From an uncultured bacterium (GTDB lineage Bacteria; Muiribacteriota; Ozemobacteria; Ozemobacterales; Ozemobacteraceae), in contig CALEDQ010000019.1 of NCBI GenBank assembly GCA_937949615.1, forward strand, positions 1 to 64,000: a DNA stretch of 64,000 nucleotides, read 5' to 3'. Every line of letters starts with the position of its first letter. Position 1 is the stretch's first letter. The notes below the pieces were generated by a model. That model was not told the DNA's origin. It was given only the letters and a program-made list of their open reading frames with translations, and ran no database searches. The translations under genes were made by a program, and so were the position numbers. Positions 50,837 to 59,990 of the stretch are shown piece after piece.

Positions 50837-51533
50837 CCGGCCCCACTGTCTCCTTCACGGCATTTTCACCAGCTTCACTCTGCACCTCGCCCTCGGCAGG
50901 AATATCCGGAGCGACCAGTTTTTCAAGATCCGGGTGAATATCGATCAAAACCGATAATTCAGAAAAATCGGCACTGCCCGACGCCCTGATTCTTTCGACA
51001 GCCCGGGCTGATACTCGCCACATGGCCTGTCGCAGGTCGGCTTCAACCTGATAATCGTGTATAATGCTTTCAGGGCCACCCAGAAAAGCAACGACCCGTG
51101 CCAGAAGCGACGGGTCGTCGATAACGTCAGGATAATAGCGAAAAAATGCCTTAAGAGCGGCGTGGCGCTGGCCGGGCGCGCCCTGACCAGCTGCAAAAAG
51201 AGCAAGATAAGCAAGGTAACCCGCAGGGTTCTGCAAATTTACTTTTTTAGGTGTTCCAAGAACGGCAATTGCCTGTGAATAACTCTGAAAAAAATCATTC
51301 TGGAAAAGCGCCAGCGTCTCCTGTTCAGAAAAACCGGCAAGCATGGCGCTTCTACTTGCTGAAAAAGCCTCGAAAATAATTTTCTTATCGCTTTTTGTCA
51401 GGCCGCGAAACCATTTTATTACCGGCATGTCAAATCTAACCGGAAATAATTTCATAATCAGAAAAAAAACAGCAAAAAAACTGCCGACTATAATTGAAAA
51501 ATTAATGGCTTCATGAGTTTTCTGCCCGGTCAT
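50823..51533 (-). CDS. Single-pass membrane protein upstream of the giant gene
   Basis: About 236 residues from the ATG at 51533, preferred over a TTG at 51563 because GGGG precedes it. One membrane helix near residues 12-30 (IIVGSFFAVFFLIMKLF). The remainder is helical with several Leu/Ala-rich repeats (YLAYLALFAAGQG) resembling TPR or HEAT helices, and an acidic C-terminus (GEVQSEAGENAVKE). No family recognised. It overlaps the start of the giant surface-protein gene by 14 bp, which implies co-translation and perhaps a role in its export or placement. Confidence 0.65.
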   Translation of the reverse strand: MTGQKTHEAINFSIIVGSFFAVFFLIMKLFPVRFDMPVIKWFRGLTKSDKKIIFEAFSASRSAMLAGFSEQETLALFQNDFFQSYSQAIAVLGTPKKVNLQNPAGYLAYLALFAAGQGAPGQRHAALKAFFRYYPDVIDDPSLLARVVAFLGGPESIIHDYQVEADLRQAMWRVSARAVERIRASGSADFSELSVLIDIHPDLEKLVAPDIPAEGEVQSEAGENAVKETVGPDDAI

Positions 51534-51819
51534 AGGTACCCCGTATTTAATTAAGAAACCCAAAAAAGATCAGGACTATATACTCTGCCAAACTTTTATC
51601 GATGCTGAATTTTTATTATATGGCAATTTTACAATATATGAGCCGCTTTTTCCAGCGACTTTAAATAATTCAAACAGCAATATACCGACCATAATTCAGA
51701 AAAATCGGCCGACCGGGGCAAAGACACATTAATGTACAATAGTCTGCCCGCCTCCAGTAAAACAATGGTATAATAGACAGGTAAAAAAAGTCTTTTAATC
51801 AGTTGAGAGGGTTTTACCG

Positions 51820-52569
51820 ATGGCAGCACCAGATCCGGAAAAATTGACCCAGCTCGCCGAAGAAATTGTGGAAGCTCTTGGCTACCAGCTTTTCATCAAC
51901 GACGACGAGCCTGAGAATGATCCGGAAAGAAAAAAATACCGACAGCTGGTTCAGCTTATCGAAATGGAGCTGAGTGCCGAACTCTTCGTATCCACCGGTA
52001 ATTCTGACGAAACAGACCAGTCAGAGCACCCCGCACAGCAGGGCACCCTGGCTGGCAAACCGCAATACCTGTCACAAACAGCCAGCGAAAAAGAAGCCAT
52101 ACCCGAATCATCGCCACAGACTCGGCCGACACCAGAAAAGCCAGTCGCCAGCACACAGATTCGCCTGATCCACCACCAGGAAGAAAAAACTTCAGCCGGC
52201 GCCGCCATATTGAGATCACTTTCGCTTTCTTCGACACCAGCCATGGGAATCGCGATCGCCGCGGTCTTTCTCGCCGGTTTCCTGACAGCGCAATATCTTT
52301 TTGGTGACAAAAATTCAGTATTTTTCTACCCGGGCGGCTATGCTTCTGGCAGAAGAACAGCTACCGGCCAGAAAGATTCCAAACAGCTGCGGGCGGCAAA
52401 AGCCTTTTTTATGATGGCAAAAAGTGAACTCGAAAAAAAGAATTACCAGGCAGCCCGCGAGGGTTTCCGCATGGCCCTTTCACTTGAACCTGACAACCCG
52501 CAGTATCAGGAAGCCTTCAGGCAGATAGAAACACTGACAAAAGGCAGCAGAAAAAAGACCAGACCCTGA
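51820..52569 (+). CDS. Membrane protein with C-terminal TPR
   Basis: 249 residues. GAGAGGG precedes the ATG and a TATAAT (51769-51774) lies 46 bp upstream, without a clear -35. Residues 1-60 are an acidic helix, 60-130 a disordered Pro/Ser/Gln stretch, and residues 140-160 a membrane helix (MGIAIAAVFLAGFLTAQYLF). One TPR follows near residues 205-238 (NYQAAREGFRMALSLEPDN). This N-in layout with an outside TPR resembles small scaffold proteins. Function unknown. The gap before it (51564-51819) is AT-rich and holds no gene. Confidence 0.7.
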   Translation: MAAPDPEKLTQLAEEIVEALGYQLFINDDEPENDPERKKYRQLVQLIEMELSAELFVSTGNSDETDQSEHPAQQGTLAGKPQYLSQTASEKEAIPESSPQTRPTPEKPVASTQIRLIHHQEEKTSAGAAILRSLSLSSTPAMGIAIAAVFLAGFLTAQYLFGDKNSVFFYPGGYASGRRTATGQKDSKQLRAAKAFFMMAKSELEKKNYQAAREGFRMALSLEPDNPQYQEAFRQIETLTKGSRKKTRP

Positions 52570-52646
52570 ATCAAAGCAGAAGCATGGCAAATATGCAAAG
52601 CGGCAATGGCATGTTTCCGCCAGCCCGCCAACAAATCTGACTGTTC

Positions 52647-52675
52647 TTGACCGGTGCAGGCAGGTTTGTTATTAT
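52647..52675 (+). promoter_or_regulatory. Sigma-70 promoter of the mtnA operon
   Basis: TTGACC (52647-52652), a 17-bp spacer, then TATTAT (52670-52675). It is 62 bp before the mtnA ATG. No SAM-responsive riboswitch structure was recognised in the leader. Confidence 0.6.
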
Positions 52676-52737
52676 CCCCTCTGAAATGAAAAGTTTCTCT
52701 TTTTAGAGACAACGCGATTCTGAATGGCGGAAAAACT

Positions 52738-53775
52738 ATGATAGATGCTGTATCTTACCACAGCGATTCGGGCAGTCTCGAACTGCTCGATCAGACTTTG
52801 CTGCCGGTCGAAACCAAAACGGTCAGATGCCATAACGAGCACGAAGTGGCCCACGCAATCGTCACCATGAAAGTGCGCGGCGCCCCGGCAATCGGCGTTG
52901 CTGCCGCCTACGGCATCGCCCTCGGCCTTGCCAGCCCGGCTAATCACCAGACACCCCTCGATCAATCTCTGGAAAGCATCTGCAAGCTGCTCGCCGCGAC
53001 CAGACCGACTGCCGTCAACCTTTTCTGGGCGATCGAGCGCGTCAAAAAGGTCGTCAAAGCACAGGCCGGCAGCGATTTTATCAAAGCGGCCGCCATCGCC
53101 CTCAAAGAAGCGCACGCCATCAAGGCCGAAGATATCGAGATGTGCCGAAAAATCGGGCATTTTGGTGCTACTCTGCTGAAAGACGGCGAAACCTGGCTGA
53201 CCCATTGCAACGCCGGCGCCCTGGCCACCGCCGGTTACGGCACCGCTCTCGGCGTCTTCCGAGCCGCCCGCGAACAGGGCAAAAAGTTTAAAATTTTCGT
53301 CGATGAGACCCGCCCGCTGCTGCAGGGCGCCCGCCTCACCGCCTGGGAACTCTTCCATGAAGGTTTCGACGCGACCCTGATCTGCGACAACATGGCCGGC
53401 AGCCTGATTCGTGACGACAAAGTGCAGGGTATCGTCGTCGGCGCTGACCGCATTACCGCCAAAGGCTTCGTCGCCAACAAGATCGGCACCTACCCGCTTG
53501 CGGTTCTCGCCAAATACAACGGTGTGCCGTTCTACGTTGCCGCACCCGCCTCGACCTTCGATCTCAGCATCAATTACGGCAACGAGATCAAAATCGAAGA
53601 ACGCGACCACAACGAAGTCAGATTCGTTGGCGGCGTTCAGGTTGCGCCAGACAACATGCCGGTCTATAACCCGGCCTTCGATGTCACCCCACCCGAGCTG
53701 ATTACCGCCATTATCACCGACCGGGGCATAATCAGGCCAATCTACGGCGAAACCATACCCGAGATAATATCATGA
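52738..53775 (+). CDS. mtnA: S-methyl-5-thioribose-1-phosphate isomerase
   Basis: 345 residues, the usual family length. It converts methylthioribose-1-phosphate to methylthioribulose-1-phosphate in methionine or nucleoside salvage. The catalytic pair of the family is present as C157 (THCNAGALAT) and D237 (VVGADRI), 80 residues apart as in the Bacillus enzyme. RGAPAIG, NLFWAIERV and DETRPLLQGARL are other landmarks. The eIF2B-alpha-like fold makes paralogues (ribose-1,5-bisphosphate isomerase, eIF2B) possible, but the family match is strong. It overlaps the aldolase gene by 4 bp. Confidence 0.9.
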   Translation: MIDAVSYHSDSGSLELLDQTLLPVETKTVRCHNEHEVAHAIVTMKVRGAPAIGVAAAYGIALGLASPANHQTPLDQSLESICKLLAATRPTAVNLFWAIERVKKVVKAQAGSDFIKAAAIALKEAHAIKAEDIEMCRKIGHFGATLLKDGETWLTHCNAGALATAGYGTALGVFRAAREQGKKFKIFVDETRPLLQGARLTAWELFHEGFDATLICDNMAGSLIRDDKVQGIVVGADRITAKGFVANKIGTYPLAVLAKYNGVPFYVAAPASTFDLSINYGNEIKIEERDHNEVRFVGGVQVAPDNMPVYNPAFDVTPPELITAIITDRGIIRPIYGETIPEIIS

Positions 53776-54338
53776 CCATGCTGCGCGAATTTCAGACCAT
53801 CGGTCACGACCTGTTCATCGCCGGTCTCAACAACTCACATTCCGGCAACATGAGCGTGCGCCTCAACCGCATGATGGCCATCACCCGCAGCGGTTCGATG
53901 CTGCACCGCCTCGATTACGACGACATCGTCGAAACCCTGATCGACGGCGAAGATTCTGCCTCGGCGCGCGCCTCACGTGAGCGGCCGGTTCATCGCGCCA
54001 TTTACATGCAGACCGGCGCGCAGGCAATTGTACATGCCCACCCGCCGCAACTGATCGCTCTCTCTTTCTTTACCGACCAGTTCTGCCCGGTCGATGCCGA
54101 AGGCCGCTATTTCTTTCCGCGCGGTGTGCCGGTGGTCGAAGTGACCAACGCCATCGCCTCAGAAGAAGTGGCCGGAAAAGTCGCGCCGCTGCTGCGTGAC
54201 TACCCGCTGGTCATCGTGCGCGGGCACGGTTCGTTTGCGGTCGGCAATTCTCTCGAAGACGGTTTTCACTATACCAGCAGTCTGGAACACAGTGCCCGGA
54301 TTGCCTCTGCATATCGCGTAAATTCAAACTCAAGATAA
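53772..54338 (+). CDS. Class II aldolase/adducin family protein (methylthioribulose-P aldolase or MtnB)
   Basis: 188 residues of the class II aldolase fold. Zn ligands are H88, H90 (VHAHP) and H152 (RGHGSF); the catalytic Glu is E70 in SRERPVHRA. Next to mtnA it should act on methylthioribulose-1-phosphate. Two options are known: cleavage to dihydroxyacetone phosphate and methylthioacetaldehyde (the DHAP shunt aldolase), or dehydration by MtnB. There are no mtnC/mtnD/mtnE genes nearby, which favours the aldolase, though this is indirect. The gene is coupled to mtnA by a 4-bp overlap and followed 11 bp later by ileS. Confidence 0.75.
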   Translation: MTMLREFQTIGHDLFIAGLNNSHSGNMSVRLNRMMAITRSGSMLHRLDYDDIVETLIDGEDSASARASRERPVHRAIYMQTGAQAIVHAHPPQLIALSFFTDQFCPVDAEGRYFFPRGVPVVEVTNAIASEEVAGKVAPLLRDYPLVIVRGHGSFAVGNSLEDGFHYTSSLEHSARIASAYRVNSNSR

Positions 54339-54349
54339 GGACACCTGCA

Positions 54350-57300
54350 ATGCTTTTCGAAAAACCCGAAAATACGGTTTCAGCCCGACGCGAAGAAGAA
54401 ATCCTCAAATACTGGGAAAAGGAAGATATTTTCCAGAAATCGATGAAAAACCGCGAAGGCGGCAAAAGATTTGTGTTCTTCGAAGGGCCGCCGACCGCCA
54501 ACGGCACACCGCACCCGGGTCACGTGCTCACCAAGGCCATGAAAGACCTGGTTCCCCGCTATAAAACCATGTGCGGCTACCACGTCGGCCGCAAAGCCGG
54601 CTGGGATACCCACGGTCTGCCGGTCGAACTCGAAGTCGAAAAACAGCTCGGCATCGAAAGCAAACAGGATATCGAAAAATACGGCATCGAAAATTTCATC
54701 AAAAAATGCCGCGAAAGCGTTTTCAAATACGAAGCCCAGTGGCGCGCCATGGTCACCCGCGGCGGTTTCTGGGTCGACATGAACGACCCCTACATCACCT
54801 GCACCAATCAATACATCGAAACCGTCTGGTGGATGCTCGGCCAGTTCTGGAAAGAAGGCATGCTCTATGAAGGGCACAAGGTCGTTCCTTACTGCCCGCG
54901 CTGCGGCACCGCACTCTCTTCACACGAAGTGGCACAGGGCTACCGCGAAGTCGAAGATCCCTCGGTCTACGTCAGATTCTCGATCAAAGACCAGCCGAAC
55001 ACCAGCTTCCTGGTCTGGACCACCACACCCTGGACTCTGATCTCGAACGTCGCCCTCGCCGTCGGCAAAGACATCGACTACGTCAAGGTCAAACTCAATG
55101 AAGAATACCTGATTCTCGCCAAAGCCCGCCTCGAAGTTCTCAAAGGCGAAGGCGAAGTCGTCGAAACGATGAAGGGCGAAAAGCTGCTCGGCATCGAATA
55201 TCATCAGCTCTACACCTACGTTAAGCCCGACAAAAAAGCGCATTACGTCATCGCCGGCGACTTCGTGTCGACCGAAGACGGCTCGGGCATCGTTCATATT
55301 GCCCCGGCTTTCGGCGAAGACGATTACCGCGTCGGCAAAGAGAACGATCTGCCGGTCATTCAGCCGGTCGGCCTCGACGGCAAGTTCAAAGACGAAGTCA
55401 CGCCCTGGAAAGGCATGTTCGTCAAAGCCGCCGACCCCGAAATCATCAAAGAACTGAAGATCAGCAAACGCCTGCTGGCCTCGGCAAAAATCAAGCACAC
55501 CTACCCATACTGCTGGCGCTGCGACAGCCCGCTGCTCTATTACGCGCGCCACAGCTGGTTCATCAAAGCCACCGCTTTCAAAGATGAAGTGCTGAAAAAC
55601 AATGACCTGATCAACTGGTATCCGAGCCATATCAAAGAAGGTCGCTTCCTCAATTTCCTCGAAAACATGATCGACTGGGCTATTTCACGCGACCGTTACT
55701 GGGGCACGCCGCTGCCGATCTGGGTCTGCACTGACTGCAAGCACCATCATCTCGTCGACAGCATCGCCAATCTCAAGGAAATGGGCCGCAATGTTCCTGC
55801 CGATATCGAGCTGCACAAGCCATACGTCGACCAGGTCGAACTGAACTGCCCGAAATGCAAAGGCAGCATGAAGCGCGTGCCCGAAGTCATTGACTGCTGG
55901 TTCGATTCAGGCGCCATGCACACTGCCCAGTGGCACTACCCATTCGAAAACCAGGAAACCTTCAAGAACAATTTCCCGGCCGACTTCATCTGCGAAGCGG
56001 TCGACCAGACCCGCGGCTGGTTCTACAGCCTGCTCGTCACCAGCACCTTCCTGCACAAGGCACCGCCCTACAAAAACGTCGTCGTTCTCGGCCTCATCTG
56101 CGACAAAAACGGCATCAAGATGAGCAAATCGAAGGGCAACGTGCTCGACTGCATGTCGCTGTTCGACAAATACGGTGCTGACGCTGTTCGCTGGTCACTT
56201 TACAGCGGCACCGCCCCCTGGAACACCAGAAGATTCTACGAAGAAGCGATTGCCGAGTCACAGAAGCGCTATCTGGGCACTCTGCAGAACGTCTACAGTT
56301 TCTTCGTTCTCTACGCCAATATCGAAAAATTCCAGCCGCAGCAGCACAATATTCCGGTCTCTGAGCGCCCCGAGATCGACCGCTGGATCATCTCGCGCTT
56401 CAACCACACCACCGATGAAGTGCGCAAGGCCATGGACCGCTTCGAAGTCGTCTGGGCCACCGGCCACATGGAAAAATTCGTCGACGACCTGTCGAACTGG
56501 TATGTGCGCCGCAGCCGCCGCCGCTTCTGGAGCAGTGAAAACGCCAGCGATTCGATGAGCGCTTTCGTAACCCTTTACGAACTGCTTGTCGGCATGGCCA
56601 AACTGACTGCGCCGTTCACCCCGTTCATCGCTGAAGACATCTACCGCAACCTGGTTGCCAGCGTCGATAAATCGGCCCCCGAAAGCGTGCATCTCGCCGA
56701 TTACCCGACCGCCCGCGAAGAGCTCATTGATGAACAGCTCGAACGCAAGATGGATTTCGTCATGAAAGTCGTGCAGCTTGGCCGCGCGGCCCGCAACGAA
56801 GCCAACCTCAAGGTGCGCCAGCCGCTCGCCGAAATGAAAGTCGTCATCGCCGACGATTTCGAACGCAACGCCCTCAAAGACATGGAAAACCTGCTGCAGG
56901 AAGAACTCAACATCAAAGAAGTCTGCGCGGTTACCGATGCCGCCAGTCTGGTTCGCTACGTCGCCAAACCGAACTTCAGAACTATTGGTCAGGGCCCGCT
57001 CAAGGGTATGATTCCGCAGATCAAGGCACATCTCGAAGCCGCCGACGGCAACGAAGTGCGCAAACAACTTGCGGGTGGCGGCTATGAATTCGAACTCGAC
57101 GGCAAACCGGTCACTCTCAAGCCCGAAGAAGTCGATCTGCAGGCTCAGGCTTCGAGCGATTTCGCCGTGCAGTCTGAAGGTTCGCTCAGCATCGCGCTCA
57201 AAAAGACCCTGTCGCGCGAACTCATTCTCGAAGGCCTCGCCCGCGAGCTGGTCAACAAGATTCAGTTCATGCGCAAAGAAAAAGGTTTTGACATTGTCGA

Positions 57301-57505
57301 CCGCATCAAAGTCGGCTATGATGTAATTGATACCGACATGAAAAAAGACATCGAGGATTCAGTCAGCCAGTACGGCAGCTACATCACCCAGGAAACCCTG
57401 GCCCGCCACATTGGCGCCCTCGATAATGAGACCGGTGATGCTTCCGAATGGAACATCAACGGCATCAGAGTTAAGCTTGGCATCGCCAGGGAGGCCGCAA
57501 AATGA
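54350..57505 (+). CDS. ileS: Isoleucyl-tRNA synthetase, eukaryote-like (type 2)
   Basis: 1051 residues. It attaches isoleucine to tRNA-Ile in the cytoplasm. The class I signature HPGH is at residues 55-58, in the canonical H-x-G-H order, and KMSKS at 590-594. Cys pairs in YCPRCG, YCWRCD and CTDCK/CPKCK suggest zinc sites. Length and N-terminus (FEGPPTANG) place it with the eukaryote-like IleRS2 branch, which is generally less sensitive to mupirocin; that is an inference. No T-box leader fits in the 11 bp before the ATG, so it depends on the mtnA promoter or an internal one. Overlaps dnaN by 4 bp. Confidence 0.92.
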   Translation: MLFEKPENTVSARREEEILKYWEKEDIFQKSMKNREGGKRFVFFEGPPTANGTPHPGHVLTKAMKDLVPRYKTMCGYHVGRKAGWDTHGLPVELEVEKQLGIESKQDIEKYGIENFIKKCRESVFKYEAQWRAMVTRGGFWVDMNDPYITCTNQYIETVWWMLGQFWKEGMLYEGHKVVPYCPRCGTALSSHEVAQGYREVEDPSVYVRFSIKDQPNTSFLVWTTTPWTLISNVALAVGKDIDYVKVKLNEEYLILAKARLEVLKGEGEVVETMKGEKLLGIEYHQLYTYVKPDKKAHYVIAGDFVSTEDGSGIVHIAPAFGEDDYRVGKENDLPVIQPVGLDGKFKDEVTPWKGMFVKAADPEIIKELKISKRLLASAKIKHTYPYCWRCDSPLLYYARHSWFIKATAFKDEVLKNNDLINWYPSHIKEGRFLNFLENMIDWAISRDRYWGTPLPIWVCTDCKHHHLVDSIANLKEMGRNVPADIELHKPYVDQVELNCPKCKGSMKRVPEVIDCWFDSGAMHTAQWHYPFENQETFKNNFPADFICEAVDQTRGWFYSLLVTSTFLHKAPPYKNVVVLGLICDKNGIKMSKSKGNVLDCMSLFDKYGADAVRWSLYSGTAPWNTRRFYEEAIAESQKRYLGTLQNVYSFFVLYANIEKFQPQQHNIPVSERPEIDRWIISRFNHTTDEVRKAMDRFEVVWATGHMEKFVDDLSNWYVRRSRRRFWSSENASDSMSAFVTLYELLVGMAKLTAPFTPFIAEDIYRNLVASVDKSAPESVHLADYPTAREELIDEQLERKMDFVMKVVQLGRAARNEANLKVRQPLAEMKVVIADDFERNALKDMENLLQEELNIKEVCAVTDAASLVRYVAKPNFRTIGQGPLKGMIPQIKAHLEAADGNEVRKQLAGGGYEFELDGKPVTLKPEEVDLQAQASSDFAVQSEGSLSIALKKTLSRELILEGLARELVNKIQFMRKEKGFDIVDRIKVGYDVIDTDMKKDIEDSVSQYGSYITQETLARHIGALDNETGDASEWNINGIRVKLGIAREAAK

Positions 57506-58629
57506 GATTCAGACTGCCACTCAAAACCCTCGCCGAAACCGTTGCAATTGTCAGCAAGGCCGTCGCCATGAAGGGCGTCAGGCCGATTCTCGCCAATCTG
57601 CTGATCACCGCCCAGGATGGCCAGCTGCGCTTTGTCGGCACTGACCTCGAAGTCATGATGATTTCGACGATCGAAGCCGAAATTAACGAGAACGGCAGTT
57701 TCACGATTCCGGCCAAGCTGGTTCAGGAAATCATTTCCAGCATTCCTTCCGATGATGAAGCCATGGTTACCTTCGAACTCAGCGGCGATGAGTCTTCAGA
57801 AATCGTCATTTCAAGCGGCAGAAGCCGATACAACCTGCAGATTCAGGGCATCGAAGATTACCCGCCGGTGCCGGTTCTCAACGACGATGGCATGCAGTCT
57901 TTCCAGACCCGCAGCGACGACCTCGCCAGAGCTCTCAAAGAAGCTTCGGTAGCCATGAGCATCGAAGATGGCAACCCGGTGCAGAAGAGCATCTGCATCG
58001 ACTTCAGTAATGCCGAAAAGCCGGTAATGGCCTCGACCGACAGCAAGAGACTCGCGGTAACCCGCATTCAGAATATTGCTGTTCCCGAAAATTTCCGCCG
58101 TGTCTTCATCGTTCCGTCGCGGGCGGTTGCTGAACTCAACAAGCTTTTCGACAGCAATGAAACAGTCGTTATCGGCCTTTACAAAGAGCAGCTGGTATTC
58201 AGTTCACCGCAATTTCAGCTGATCACCCGACTCGTCGACGGCAAATTTCCCGACTACAACCGGGTATTGCCGAAAGAGTCGAGCCGCATTCTCAAGCTCA
58301 ACCGCAAAGAGCTTAATCAGTCGCTCAAGGCAGTGGTGCCGATTGCCCGCAGCATCAGCGGCCTGGTGCATTTCGACGTCACAGCCAACGAAACCCGTGT
58401 ATGGTCAGACGCCAAAGAGCAGGGTAAAGCTGAATCGTTCATTCAGTCTGAACTGACCGGTGAACCGATCAACATTGCCTTCAACGTCAAGTTCCTGCAG
58501 GACTTCCTTGCCGTAACCGCCGACGAAGAAGTCATTATCGAAATGACCACCCCGAGTTACCCAGGCATGATGCGCCCAGGTAACCCCGAATCCGATTTCA
58601 AATACGTCGTAATGCCGATGTCTTACTAA
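57502..58629 (+). CDS. dnaN: DNA polymerase III beta subunit (sliding clamp)
   Basis: 375 residues, usual clamp length, with three repeated clamp domains: the first begins with the LKTLAE segment, the second near residue 130 with LARALKEASVAMS, and the third near residue 250 with ILKLNRKELNQSLKA. The C-terminus is MPMSY, where MPMRL is typical; this end forms the binding pocket for partner proteins, so the change is worth noting. The ATG overlaps the ileS stop (ATGA). dnaN is normally next to dnaA and recF; here it sits in an ileS operon. No second clamp gene or origin is seen in the window. Confidence 0.9.
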   Translation: MRFRLPLKTLAETVAIVSKAVAMKGVRPILANLLITAQDGQLRFVGTDLEVMMISTIEAEINENGSFTIPAKLVQEIISSIPSDDEAMVTFELSGDESSEIVISSGRSRYNLQIQGIEDYPPVPVLNDDGMQSFQTRSDDLARALKEASVAMSIEDGNPVQKSICIDFSNAEKPVMASTDSKRLAVTRIQNIAVPENFRRVFIVPSRAVAELNKLFDSNETVVIGLYKEQLVFSSPQFQLITRLVDGKFPDYNRVLPKESSRILKLNRKELNQSLKAVVPIARSISGLVHFDVTANETRVWSDAKEQGKAESFIQSELTGEPINIAFNVKFLQDFLAVTADEEVIIEMTTPSYPGMMRPGNPESDFKYVVMPMSY

Positions 58630-58652
58630 TCTTTATGAAACAGGAAAAAACC

Positions 58653-59966
58653 ATGAGCAAGATTGATGTCGCCAAACTGCGCCGGGAACTTGCCAGCGAA
58701 AAGTCAGACATTCGCAAGGCCGCCTTCAGCGAACTGAAGTCTCTGGCAGTCGAAGAAGCCATGCCGATTCTGACCGAGCTTCTCAACTGCAAGAACGACG
58801 ACATTCTCGCCGATGTCAGCAAAGCTATGCTGAACTACAAAGATGAGGCGCTGCCCTGGCTGGTGAAGGCGTTAACTTCAGATACCTGGAACATGCGCCG
58901 CGGCGCTTCGATGGTTCTCGGCCGCCTCGGCCCCGGCTCGCTCAACAAGCTGATGTCGATGGTCCCAGAAAACGAAGAAGACGTCGACTACTGGATGGTT
59001 CAGACCCTGGGCAACATGGGTGGCGAAGCCGTGCAGTATCTGGTGCGCATCTTCAAGCACCCCAGTCAGAAAATCAGACTAGCAGCCATTCGTGCCGCTC
59101 AGAACATCAATGACCCGCGCATGGTCGTGGCGCTGCTGCATCTGCTCGAAGAGCAGAACTGGCCGGTGCGCAAGGCGGCTTTCGACAGTCTCGAAAAAAT
59201 TCATCTCTGTAATCCGCAGGCGGTATCTGAAGCTCTCGATACCAGCAGTGACGAAGCCAAATTCTGGATCATCAAACTGCTGGCCGATCAGGCAACCCCT
59301 GATCTGGTGCCGAGATTTGCCCGCATCGTCGAAAACGCGCCCATGGAATCTAAGCTCGAAGCGATCAAGGCGATGGCCATGGTTGAAAACAGCGAAGCCC
59401 ACCGCCTGCTGGTCAGCTACCTCGCCCACAAATCATGGATCATCAGAAAAACGGCGGCCGATTCTATCTGGGCCCAGGGTATCGGTGTTTCTGAAGAACT
59501 GATTTCTGCCATTCGCGGCACCAATGTTGACGCCCGCTACTGGTCGGTAAAACTGCTTGGCCAGTCACGCGAGCCGAAAATTTTCGAAGAAATCGTCAAA
59601 TGCCTGCAGGATTCACAGTCGGCAGTGCGTTCGGCATCCTGTCAGGCTCTCGGGTCGCTTGGTGACAAGCGGGCACTGGCTCCTCTGATGACCATGCTCA
59701 ACGATGAATCAGAAGATGTGCGCACCGCGGCAATTCTCTCGCTGAGTCAGCTTGGCGAACGCGATGAGCTGCCTGCCAAAAATGCTTTACCGGCGCATGT
59801 TCGCAAAGAAAACATGGCTTCCTGCCCGAACTGCGGCAAAATGGTCGGGCGAAACTTCAGCTTCTGCCCGTTCTGTCTCGAACATCTGCGCAATGCCTGC
59901 CGTAGTTGCGGCCGGGCAATTGAAGCAGGCTGGAAAGGCTGCCCTGACTGCGGAGCTCCTCTCTGA
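58653..59966 (+). CDS. HEAT-repeat protein with C-terminal double zinc ribbon
   Basis: 437 residues from the ATG at 58653, which has AGGAA upstream; an ATG at 58635 is also in frame. Residues 10-385 are about ten HEAT/PBS-lyase-like repeats (for example DDILADVSKAMLNYKDEALP and DVRTAAILSLSQLG). The last 50 residues hold Cys pairs (CPNC, CPFC, CRSC, CPDC) making a double zinc ribbon (DZR). It probably serves as a protein- or nucleic-acid-binding scaffold. The gene follows dnaN by 23 bp and may be in the same operon. Confidence 0.78.
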   Translation: MSKIDVAKLRRELASEKSDIRKAAFSELKSLAVEEAMPILTELLNCKNDDILADVSKAMLNYKDEALPWLVKALTSDTWNMRRGASMVLGRLGPGSLNKLMSMVPENEEDVDYWMVQTLGNMGGEAVQYLVRIFKHPSQKIRLAAIRAAQNINDPRMVVALLHLLEEQNWPVRKAAFDSLEKIHLCNPQAVSEALDTSSDEAKFWIIKLLADQATPDLVPRFARIVENAPMESKLEAIKAMAMVENSEAHRLLVSYLAHKSWIIRKTAADSIWAQGIGVSEELISAIRGTNVDARYWSVKLLGQSREPKIFEEIVKCLQDSQSAVRSASCQALGSLGDKRALAPLMTMLNDESEDVRTAAILSLSQLGERDELPAKNALPAHVRKENMASCPNCGKMVGRNFSFCPFCLEHLRNACRSCGRAIEAGWKGCPDCGAPL

Positions 59967-59990
59967 TAAACTGAAAAACAGGAGGCCGGA

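Noticed and set aside
54339..54349. T-box leader for ileS
   Set aside because: Only 11 bp separate the aldolase stop and the ileS start, too short for a T-box.
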